Shown piece after piece: positions 5,278 to 10,646 of a stretch of 10,646 nucleotides of DNA (positions are counted from its first letter, which is position 1; the number at the start of each line of letters is the position of its first letter). A model generated the notes under the pieces. The model made no database searches, was not told the DNA's origin, and worked only from the letters and a program-made list of their open reading frames with translations. Source of the DNA: an uncultured Erysipelotrichaceae bacterium (GTDB taxonomy: Bacteria > Bacillota_I > Bacilli_A > Erysipelotrichales > Coprobacillaceae); NCBI GenBank assembly GCA_900317015.1, contig ONFH01000060.1:1-10646 (forward strand). The letters are read 5' to 3'. The position numbers and the translations under genes were made by a program.

Positions 5278-6957
5278 TTACTCCTCATAGAATGAAATAC
5301 GACGGAGTTCATCGATCGTAGTCGTACCCTCGGCCACTAAGTCCTGAGTGGCTTCAAATAAGGTCTCGTAGCCTTGGGTCTTCTTTGCATAGGCCTTGAT
5401 ATCATCAAGAGGTGCCCGATTAGAGATCATACGTTTTAAATGACGATCGATCGTCACGATTTCATGGATCGCAACACGTCCCATATAACCTGTATAGTTA
5501 CACATACCACAACCTACGGCTTTAGGGACTAAGTCGATTTTTTTGGTAAGCATCGCTTCATCCTGCACTGTTGGTTTCACTAACTTACCACAGTATGGAC
5601 ATACTTTACGAACAAGTCGCTGTGCGACCACCCCAACTAAAGAAGAAGCAACCATGTAAGGTTCAACGCCCATATCTTCAAGTCTAACGATCGTCGATAA
5701 GGAATCGTTAGTATGGAGTGTACTAACAACTAAGTGACCGGTAATAGCGGAACGAACAGAGATATTGGCTGTTTCATTATCACGTGTTTCACCGACCATG
5801 ATAATATCTGGGTCCTGTCGTAAGATCGCTCTTAGACCTTGTTCAAAAGTCATCCCTGCCTGAACATTGACCTGCACCTGATTGACACGATCTAACTGCT
5901 CTTCGACTGGATCTTCAATCGTTGTAATATTGACTTGTTTCTTTGCTAAAGACTTGATGATCATATAAAGCGTCGTCGTCTTACCGGAGCCAGTTGGCCC
6001 AGTGACATAGATGATACCGTTAGGCATCTCCATCATATGTTTCATCTTTTCATAGTTCACTTCGGTCATCCCGAACGTATCGGAATGATCGATCTCGGCA
6101 TTTGTATTTAAGTAACGAAGAACGACTTTTTCGCCATGGATTGTTGGAATCGTCGACACACGAAGGTTGATCTCCTGATTATTGACAGTCGTAACGATAT
6201 GACCATCCTGTGGTAAACGACGGTCAGAAATATCCATGCCGGCCATGATCTTAATACGGACGACGAGTGGTGGATGGATCGATGCTTTTAAACGCATCGT
6301 ATCAACTAAGACACCATCGATACGCATACGCACTGTCGTTTCATCTTTAAATGGTTCAATATGAATATCTGATACTTTATCTCGATAGCCTCGAATCAGT
6401 AAACTGTTGATCAGTTTAACAACTGGTGTATCATCTTCATCGGCATCAAAGAGATCTTCATCCTGTAATTCATACATATCCGCATTATTATTGATATCTT
6501 CCGCGGCATTACGTGAGTTGATCTCTGAGTAGTTATAATCAATAGCATTGATAATATCCTGCTTTAAGGCAATGTTAATGGTCAAGTGTTTATTCGTGAC
6601 CATGTGGATATCTTCAATTCCGTAATAGTTCAATGGATCACTTGTCGCAACCGTTAAGTCCGTGCCATCTTCACTCATCTTGATGGCGATCATATTATAC
6701 TTACGTGCTAATTCTTCTGGAATCTCTGCCACGGCATCGACATTGATCTCTGTTGTCTCTAACGAGATCAATGGATATCCTAACTTCTGTGAGAGGACAG
6801 AGGCAATCTGGGCTTCACTGACAAACCCTAAGTCAACTAAGTGTTCCCCAATTTTCTTGGAACGGTCCTGCTTCTGTGCATCGAGGGCCTGTTTTAACTG
6901 ATCTTCGGTAATGTAGCCTTCTTCGACTAACATATCACCAATACGTAAATTCTTCAT
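5278..6957 (-). CDS. pilB: Type IV pilus extension ATPase PilB (GspE/PulE family)
   Basis: Hexameric cytoplasmic ATPase that drives pilin assembly through PilC. The 559 residues are typical. The N-terminus (about 5-64) is an MshEN-type domain with two halves, RIGDMLVEEGYITEDQLKQA at 5-24 and KIGEHLVDLGFVSEAQIASV at 35-54; this fold binds cyclic di-GMP in some homologues. An acidic linker (about 155-177) follows. The motor carries VSDIHIEP (195-202), Walker A GPTGSGKTT (320-328), TIEDPVEE (346-353), Walker B DIIMVGE (384-390) and HLVVSTLHT (408-416). Cys453/456 and Cys483/486 form the tetracysteine zinc site typical of PilB/GspE. The ATG at 6955-6957 has AAAGGAG, which overlaps the stop of the upstream gene (TAAAGGAG). 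It could be called a GspE-like secretion ATPase, but the adjacent pilT and pilMNO make a pilus role much more likely. Confidence 0.95.
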   Translation of the reverse strand: MKNLRIGDMLVEEGYITEDQLKQALDAQKQDRSKKIGEHLVDLGFVSEAQIASVLSQKLGYPLISLETTEINVDAVAEIPEELARKYNMIAIKMSEDGTDLTVATSDPLNYYGIEDIHMVTNKHLTINIALKQDIINAIDYNYSEINSRNAAEDINNNADMYELQDEDLFDADEDDTPVVKLINSLLIRGYRDKVSDIHIEPFKDETTVRMRIDGVLVDTMRLKASIHPPLVVRIKIMAGMDISDRRLPQDGHIVTTVNNQEINLRVSTIPTIHGEKVVLRYLNTNAEIDHSDTFGMTEVNYEKMKHMMEMPNGIIYVTGPTGSGKTTTLYMIIKSLAKKQVNITTIEDPVEEQLDRVNQVQVNVQAGMTFEQGLRAILRQDPDIIMVGETRDNETANISVRSAITGHLVVSTLHTNDSLSTIVRLEDMGVEPYMVASSLVGVVAQRLVRKVCPYCGKLVKPTVQDEAMLTKKIDLVPKAVGCGMCNYTGYMGRVAIHEIVTIDRHLKRMISNRAPLDDIKAYAKKTQGYETLFEATQDLVAEGTTTIDELRRISFYEE

Positions 6958-6968
6958 GTTGCGCTCCT

Positions 6969-7541
6969 TTAAATGCCCATATAATAAAGTTTATATTTCT
7001 TTGGATTATGCTTTGGATCATCGATGGCAAGCGTATAGGACTCCTCACCTGTCGCATCTGACTTTTTAATATGATTCTTCAAGTTCATCTTTAATAGCTC
7101 CACCGTATTTCTCTGGGAGTAGGAAAGATGATATTTTGTTAAATTGATCTTAAAATCAATTCTTGATTGATTACGAATATAAGCCACATAAGTGATCGTG
7201 AGAGAACGATGTTTATACCAGTCTTTCCCTTTTACGATCTTACGATCCTTATACAATTTATTTCCCTTGACATAAAGACAATGCCAGTCCCCTTTTCCTG
7301 GTTTCTTGGTACTTAAGACCACATCTGTCGATGTGACCAATTCCCCACGTATGACATTATAAAGTTCATCACAGTCATTCATCATAGAACGATTACTAAA
7401 CGTTTTCTTAGGGACCATTTTATAGATCCGATACCCGGCGATCATTAAACTTGAGATCATAATGATCACCACTAAAAACGTCATATAACGTTCCTGTTGT
7501 CTCTTACGGACGAACTCTTCATAGAGATCTTCACTATTCAT
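6969..7541 (-). CDS. Single-pass membrane protein, minor-pilin-like, no prepilin cleavage motif, between pilO and pilB
   Basis: The product is 190 residues. A charged cytoplasmic tail (1-19, rich in Glu, Arg and Gln) is followed by one hydrophobic helix (about 20-37) and a Lys-rich extracellular domain. I do not recognise a named family. Two stretches resemble minor pilins of Bacillota (PilW/GspJ/ComGF style): the helix-like CDELYNVIRGELVTSTDVVL (57-76) and the strand pair before LSYSQRNTVELLKMNL (139-154). The prepilin signature (Gly, then Phe-Thr-Leu-x-Glu at the helix start) is absent, so the prepilin peptidase should not process it. The start follows the pilO stop by 3 nt and has no good SD, implying translational coupling to pilO. 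It takes the place pilP holds in Gram-negative operons, but it is not a lipoprotein and shows no PilP features. Possible roles are a priming or platform component, or a lost-signal pilin; this is inference. Confidence 0.75.
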   Translation of the reverse strand: MNSEDLYEEFVRKRQQERYMTFLVVIIMISSLMIAGYRIYKMVPKKTFSNRSMMNDCDELYNVIRGELVTSTDVVLSTKKPGKGDWHCLYVKGNKLYKDRKIVKGKDWYKHRSLTITYVAYIRNQSRIDFKINLTKYHLSYSQRNTVELLKMNLKNHIKKSDATGEESYTLAIDDPKHNPKKYKLYYMGI

Positions 7542-7544
7542 AGG

Positions 7545-8213
7545 CTATTTCTTGACCATATAAACATCAAAGCCCACGGTATAGGACTGATCAGAAGAGG
7601 AAGATGAGTTCTCACTGCTAGTTGTTGTCGTAGATGATGAATCAGATGATGAAGCTGAACCTTCGCTAAAGCTATTAACGATGACATGCTTCATATCTTT
7701 ATTCACTGATGTTAAGAAAGACTTCGTATCATCAAGACTTCCTGTATAGGTGATCGTAATGCTTTTGCTTACGACACGGCTCTCGCCACTTGTATCACTA
7801 GAGGATGAAGACGTACTCGTACTCGTACTTGATGAACTAGAGGAACTAGAACTTGTAGAATTAGAATCACTGATCGTCAATGACTGAGGGGATAAGTTAT
7901 AATCCTCCATCTTCTGAGAAAATAAACGTGATAACTGATCATTACTTTTTTCTGTATAGTATTTTTTTGTCAGCTGATTATAGCTTTTCGTCTGGGAAGC
8001 TAACTGACTTGGCGCTTCCTGATAAAGCTTTAATTCACTTTTTAACTGCGCTAATGTGGTCGTCTTATTCGAAAGTTCACTAGACTTTTTACGATAGGAT
8101 TCTAAGGAAGGACGAATACAGATAAACCAGCTTCCCATGATCAGTAAAAAGATCAATAAGATAAAAAGCAGTTTCTTCTCTCTTTGTGTCAATGAATTGA
8201 ACATTTCTTTCAT
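7545..8213 (-). CDS. pilO: PilO-like (GspM/PilO) pilus alignment protein with serine-rich inserts
   Basis: Inner-membrane alignment protein expected to pair with PilN. The 222 residues start with SLTQREKKLL (7-16), the usual cytoplasmic lead-in of GspM/PilO proteins, followed by one membrane helix (about 14-33), a coiled-coil stalk (about 36-105) and a small alpha/beta domain. That domain is recognisable from SKSITITYTGSLDDTKSFL (149-167), KHVIVNSFS (175-183) and the last strand SYTVGFDVYMV (210-220). Two Ser-rich tracts interrupt it, at about 115-144 and 184-209, in loops before and after the conserved core. The start ATG at 8211-8213 has AAGGAGG at 8-nt spacing, overlapping the region just after the pilN stop (gap 16 nt). 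The assignment rests on topology, position after pilN, and this beta-strand pattern; GspM is the main alternative name. Confidence 0.8.
   Translation of the reverse strand: MKEMFNSLTQREKKLLFILLIFLLIMGSWFICIRPSLESYRKKSSELSNKTTTLAQLKSELKLYQEAPSQLASQTKSYNQLTKKYYTEKSNDQLSRLFSQKMEDYNLSPQSLTISDSNSTSSSSSSSSSTSTSTSSSSSDTSGESRVVSKSITITYTGSLDDTKSFLTSVNKDMKHVIVNSFSEGSASSSDSSSTTTTSSENSSSSSDQSYTVGFDVYMVKK
7587..7664 (-). repeat. PilO serine-rich tract 2 (residues about 184-209)
   Basis: This low-complexity Ser/Thr stretch sits between the helix/strand of the PilO alpha/beta domain and its final strand. Ser and Thr make up most residues, with a few Glu, Asp and Asn. Confidence 0.8.
7782..7871 (-). repeat. 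PilO serine-rich tract 1 (residues about 115-144)
   Basis: This nearly pure Ser/Thr tract links the coiled-coil stalk to the first conserved strand of the PilO domain. Several synonymous Ser codons are mixed, so it is not a simple DNA microsatellite. Confidence 0.8.
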
Positions 8214-8229
8214 GAGCTGTCCCTCCTTT

Positions 8230-9297
8230 CTATTTCTTTAAAGCAAACGTCACTGTAAATGTATACACAGTGGTCGTTGTCGTCGATGTACTTGGATCAG
8301 TTGTACTTGAATCTGTCGTCGACGTATCTGTAGACGTATCAGCACTCACTCCTGTTGAAGCCGTTGACGATGAGCTACTCGTGCTGCTTGACGACGTACT
8401 TGGTGTACTTGTCTTTTTCTTAGATGAAGACGTGCTCTTCTTCTTGCTTGAAGACGTTGAGCTTGTCTTTGTCGCAGCCTTCTTAGAAGAACTTGACGTA
8501 CTTGGCGTTGCCGTCGTACTGCTTGTAGAAGTTGTCTTTTCCCCATTACGAGAGGTTGCATTACTTTCTGTTTCGACAACACCCGTTGTTTCATCATTGC
8601 TGCTGTCAGTCGAATCTGTCGATTCTGTATCCGTATCTGTAGAAGACGACGACGTGTCATCACCAGGGGCATTGGTCGTTCCCGTAGATTCTGATGTACT
8701 TGCGGTATAGCCGGTATAAACGATATTCGAATAAGAATTTGTTGTCTCTCTTAGTTCCTGGACGTAGTCTTCAATATCATCAGGTGTTTCGGCACTTCCC
8801 GAAATCGTGATCGTATCGCCGGTGCTACTTGCGGTTGTCGAAGAACTTGATGAGGTGGAAGAACTTGACGAAGTTGATGCATTCGTTCCAGCGCCATTTT
8901 TGGAATAAGATAAACTTGTATACGTAATATCATAATCAGAGGCGATCTTATCGAGCTTTGTTAAAGTACTGCCAGATAACTTGATCTGATTTTTTAACTG
9001 CGTACTGATCTGACTCATGGCGCTGACTCTTTGTGTCATCGTCTTCAGTTCATTGTAGGAATCCTTATCCGCTGCGGCAATCGCATCCTGTGTTGTTTTG
9101 ATTTGGGAATTCTGATCTTCGATCTTGGTGTCTAAGAAATGATTCATAACCGCAAGAGAGATTGTTGTCACAGCGGTAATTGCGACAATGACGATTGGTG
9201 CGGCATACATTCTTACCTTATCATAACGATGAGGATCTTTCAGAGAGTCTTCATAGGCCTTTAAAATATCAATTTGTTTATTTTTTATATTTGCCAT
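8230..9297 (-). CDS. pilN: PilN-like pilus alignment protein with a large Ser/Thr-rich insert
   Basis: Bitopic membrane protein that should couple cytoplasmic PilM to PilO. I use the ATG at 9295-9297 (355 residues), because GGGGAG lies 7 nt upstream and because the in-frame TTG at 9312 overlaps that SD. Layout: cytoplasmic tail 1-29, membrane helix about 31-52, coiled coil about 55-105, and the domain start TLTKLDKIASDYDITYTSLS (111-130). Ser/Thr tract 1 follows (141-159), then the core ITISGSAETPDDIEDYVQEL (163-182), a huge Ser/Thr-rich insert (about 199-343) and the last strand VYTFTVTFALK (344-354). Typical PilN proteins are near 180-200 residues; the excess is almost all low-complexity. 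The usual N-terminal INLLP docking peptide is absent (here QIDILKAYED). The gap after pilM is 4 nt. PilN is the best name from order, topology and the ISGSAETPDDI pattern; sequence identity to known PilN is probably low. Confidence 0.8.
   Translation of the reverse strand: MANIKNKQIDILKAYEDSLKDPHRYDKVRMYAAPIVIVAITAVTTISLAVMNHFLDTKIEDQNSQIKTTQDAIAAADKDSYNELKTMTQRVSAMSQISTQLKNQIKLSGSTLTKLDKIASDYDITYTSLSYSKNGAGTNASTSSSSSTSSSSSTTASSTGDTITISGSAETPDDIEDYVQELRETTNSYSNIVYTGYTASTSESTGTTNAPGDDTSSSSTDTDTESTDSTDSSNDETTGVVETESNATSRNGEKTTSTSSTTATPSTSSSSKKAATKTSSTSSSKKKSTSSSKKKTSTPSTSSSSTSSSSSTASTGVSADTSTDTSTTDSSTTDPSTSTTTTTVYTFTVTFALKK
8269..8703 (-). repeat. PilN long Ser/Thr-rich insert (residues about 199-343)
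   Basis: About 145 residues of low complexity. The first part (about 212-248) is rich in Asp and Glu (DTDTESTDST), the second (about 271-297) holds Lys clusters (SSSKKKSTSSSKKK), and the end (320-343) is Thr/Asp-rich. Ser codons TCT, TCA, TCG, AGT and AGC all occur. Confidence 0.85.
8821..8877 (-). repeat. PilN Ser/Thr tract 1 (residues about 141-159)
   Basis: This short, almost pure Ser/Thr tract precedes the conserved ITISGSAETPDD core of the PilN domain. It matches the position of tract 1 in PilO. Confidence 0.8.
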
Positions 9298-9301
9298 AAT
9301 T

Positions 9302-10198
9302 CTACTCCCCAATCAAAAAACCAAGTGTATATAAGTGATTATTTAACCCAATAATTTCATCATTATCTGAATACACCCCTTTAGGTGTTGGCAACAATTT
9401 TGCTTCTAGACCAATGACGGTCTGAATACGTTCAAAGATCTCTTCCCCTTGTTCACGACTCACCCCGGTAAAGTAAACGACATCGAATGGAGCGTTGTTC
9501 TGGGCGTTGTTCGCAAACTGCTGTAACTGTGAGATGGCACGTGTCACATCCGTACTAAAGGCATTTAAGTCATCTGGATCTGAGAACATTCTTGAACGTG
9601 TCGTTAACATATAATTCCCTTTTGAGAATACAGAGGAAGCAATATTTGTACCATCAATATTGACAATGGCAAAGGATGCATCGATCAATCCTGGAATGAA
9701 TTCCTTTAAACGAATCAAAACATCCGTCGAGAAATCAATAAAGTTTAAGTCGATCCCGCAGTCATCAAATAAATTCAAATAGGTTTCAATAAACCCTTTT
9801 TCAATCGCAACCCCTAAGATCTGAGAAGACCCTTTGACTTCTTCATTTTCTCCTAAGTAGGCATAATCATAGATCAATGTATCATCACCATCATAAAGTC
9901 CCTCAAAGGTGCCTTTTAAATGTTCGATGATCTGTTTATGTTTTAACTTAGGAATGACCATCTGTCTGGTTAAGATCTTGTTGGAATCGAGGATCAACGT
10001 TGCATCTTCGATCTCATACTGTTCTTTAAACTGAGACAGAACTTCCTTAATAGAGGTGTCATCAAAGATGACCCCATTGACCATGGCGTCATCATTAATA
10101 GGACGCTGGTCATAAAAGTCGACTCTGACGCCATCTCTTTTACGTTCTCCAGAGAGGATCTCCACCCCTGTATTTCTAATAAAAATAACATTAGACAT
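9302..10198 (-). CDS. pilM: PilM-like actin-fold protein of the pilus alignment complex
   Basis: Cytoplasmic partner of PilN; in known systems it is an actin-like ATPase linking the alignment complex to PilB/PilT. I chose the ATG at 10196-10198 (298 residues), with GGGGG 9 nt upstream; a TTG at 10222 would overlap pilC and lacks an SD. Recognisable PilM traits are NGVIFDDTSIKEVLSQF (41-57), QMVIPKLKHKQI (79-90), LGVAIEKGFIETYLNLFDDCGIDLNFID (128-155, seen in parts), ASFAIVNIDGTNIASSVF (174-191, the second-phosphate region) and the late FDVVYFTG (238-245). There is no signal peptide or membrane helix. The N-terminal phosphate loop, normally DIGxxxxK, is not seen: the protein starts VIFIRNTGVEIL. 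Nucleotide binding is therefore doubtful. The assignment rests on position between pilC and pilN and on the fold pattern. The gap to pilC is 13 nt. Confidence 0.75.
   Translation of the reverse strand: MSNVIFIRNTGVEILSGERKRDGVRVDFYDQRPINDDAMVNGVIFDDTSIKEVLSQFKEQYEIEDATLILDSNKILTRQMVIPKLKHKQIIEHLKGTFEGLYDGDDTLIYDYAYLGENEEVKGSSQILGVAIEKGFIETYLNLFDDCGIDLNFIDFSTDVLIRLKEFIPGLIDASFAIVNIDGTNIASSVFSKGNYMLTTRSRMFSDPDDLNAFSTDVTRAISQLQQFANNAQNNAPFDVVYFTGVSREQGEEIFERIQTVIGLEAKLLPTPKGVYSDNDEIIGLNNHLYTLGFLIGE
9305..9310 (-). promoter_or_regulatory. Shine-Dalgarno that fixes the pilN start
   Basis: GGGGAG on the minus strand overlaps the pilM 3' end (stop TAG at 9302-9304) and sits 7 nt from the ATG at 9295-9297. 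It rules out the upstream in-frame TTG, whose codon runs into this SD. Confidence 0.7.
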
Positions 10199-10207
10199 AT
10201 TGTGTAT

Positions 10208-10212
10208 CCCCC
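10208..10212 (-). promoter_or_regulatory. Shine-Dalgarno that fixes the pilM start
   Basis: TAGGGGG on the minus strand combines the pilC stop (10212-10214) with a G-rich SD, 9 nt before the ATG at 10196-10198. It supports the ATG over the upstream TTG at 10222. Confidence 0.6.
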
Positions 10213-10646
10213 TATCCGCCAATACTGCTGTATAAAGAATATAATGGCGTCATAACTGATAAAATAACGGTTCCAATTAAGAACCCAAGTAAAATGATCA
10301 TGGCTGGCTGAATGATCGTAATCAACTGATCTGTGGCAATCTCTGCTTCGAAATCAAAGTCATCGGCAATGTTATTTAACATCGTATCGAGACGACCAGC
10401 CTGTTCCCCAATATAAATAGATGATGCGAGTTTTGGATCAAAGCCATCGACCTTATCCATGGCAGCGGATAAGTTTACCCCAGCTCGAACATCCGCAATG
10501 ACTTGATCAAACTGACCATCAATGTATGTGTTATTAACAGTCTTACGGGCTAATCGTAAACACTGTAACATGGATACACCAGCGGAATACAAGGAAGCTA
10601 AGCTTCTTGCAAAACGTGCTGTATAAATGATTCTTGTTAAATGTCC
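10212..10646 (-). CDS. pilC: Type IV pilus inner-membrane platform protein PilC, C-terminal part only
   Basis: Polytopic platform protein (GspF family) on which PilB and PilT act. The frame is open to the right edge, and 144 residues are visible, about the last third of a usual PilC of roughly 400. They cover the second T2SSF domain. It begins near GHLTRIIYTARFARSLASLY and continues with the SAGVSMLQCL motif, VRAGVNLSAAM, ASSIYIGEQAGRLDTMLNNI (the family's conserved GExxGxLdxML) and DFEAEI. The last membrane helix lies close to the C-terminus (IIQPAMIILLGFLIGTVILSVM), followed by TPLYSLYSSIGG. An in-frame TTG at 10592 is not the start, since conserved family sequence continues upstream of it. 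The gene leads into pilM with a 13-nt gap. The identity is firm; the N-terminal half is outside the window. Confidence 0.92.
   Translation of the reverse strand, partial: GHLTRIIYTARFARSLASLYSAGVSMLQCLRLARKTVNNTYIDGQFDQVIADVRAGVNLSAAMDKVDGFDPKLASSIYIGEQAGRLDTMLNNIADDFDFEAEIATDQLITIIQPAMIILLGFLIGTVILSVMTPLYSLYSSIGG

Noticed and set aside
8346..8672. 108-residue Arg/Gln-rich minus-strand frame within pilN, and similar overlapping frames at 8751-8933 and 9994-10191
   Set aside because: They are out-of-frame readings of pilN and pilM with composition dictated by the real frame and no SD.
8270..8710. 146-residue plus-strand frame of mostly Val, Leu, Asp and Glu
   Set aside because: It is the mirror of the Ser/Thr codons of the PilN insert; antisense of Ser/Thr repeats gives such hydrophobic/acidic sequence automatically.
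7587..8877. Ser/Thr tracts as a CRISPR array, tandem DNA repeat or phase-variable microsatellite
   Set aside because: There are no regular repeat/spacer units, no long homopolymers and no uniform triplet repeats; codons are mixed.
9298..9312. TTG start for pilN at 9312, giving an overlap with pilM
   Set aside because: The TTG overlaps the SD GGGGAG that serves the ATG at 9297; the ATG start has ideal spacing.
10199..10222. TTG start for pilM at 10222, overlapping pilC
   Set aside because: It has no SD, whereas the ATG at 10198 has a G-rich SD at 9 nt and the protein then begins at a strand typical of the family.

Overview
The window is AT-rich bacterial DNA with compact genes, strong Shine-Dalgarno (SD) sites and simple hairpin terminators. 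Every gene I accept lies on the minus strand, so transcription runs from right to left. The proteins point to a low-GC, Gram-positive-type Bacillota. There is a type IV pilus (T4P) inner-membrane platform with no outer-membrane PilP/PilQ parts visible, a DUF6465-like small protein, a Peptidase_C39_2-type protein and a secreted transglutaminase-like protein. A clostridial or erysipelotrichial gut or rumen bacterium would fit. That placement is inference from protein style, not from a marker gene.

Right part (10646 down to about 3808): one tight operon in the order pilC (3' part only) - pilM - pilN - pilO - small membrane protein - pilB - pilT - ACT-domain protein. Gaps are 3 to 16 nt, several SD sites overlap the upstream stop codon, and a perfect hairpin containing the last stop codon ends the operon. 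PilB and PilT are the extension and retraction ATPases, PilC is the membrane platform, and PilM/PilN/PilO form the cytoplasmic and membrane alignment complex. Having both ATPases suggests dynamic pili that can retract, for example for twitching or DNA uptake. Major pilins and the prepilin peptidase are not in the window and may lie further right, upstream in the operon.

The most unusual part is 7.5-9.3 kb. PilN and PilO keep their usual core (short cytoplasmic tail, one membrane helix, coiled coil, small alpha/beta domain), but both carry long Ser/Thr-rich low-complexity inserts at matching places in the extracellular domain. The PilN insert is about 145 residues and splits into an acidic block and a lysine-rich block. 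PilM lacks recognisable actin-type nucleotide motifs, and PilN lacks the usual INLLP peptide for PilM docking. The next gene, in the place pilP holds in Gram-negative operons, encodes a minor-pilin-like protein with no prepilin cleavage motif.

Left part (3758 down to 1): four separately transcribed genes. They are a secreted transglutaminase-like protein with a CxxC module and a C-terminal beta-sandwich, a DUF6465-like small protein, a membrane-anchored C39-like cysteine peptidase, and the start of a fused NAD(P)H-hydrate repair enzyme cut by the window edge. Each has a likely promoter, and a terminator separates most of them. I found no rRNA, tRNA, CRISPR array, insertion sequence or attachment site, and no gene-free stretch longer than about 115 bases.
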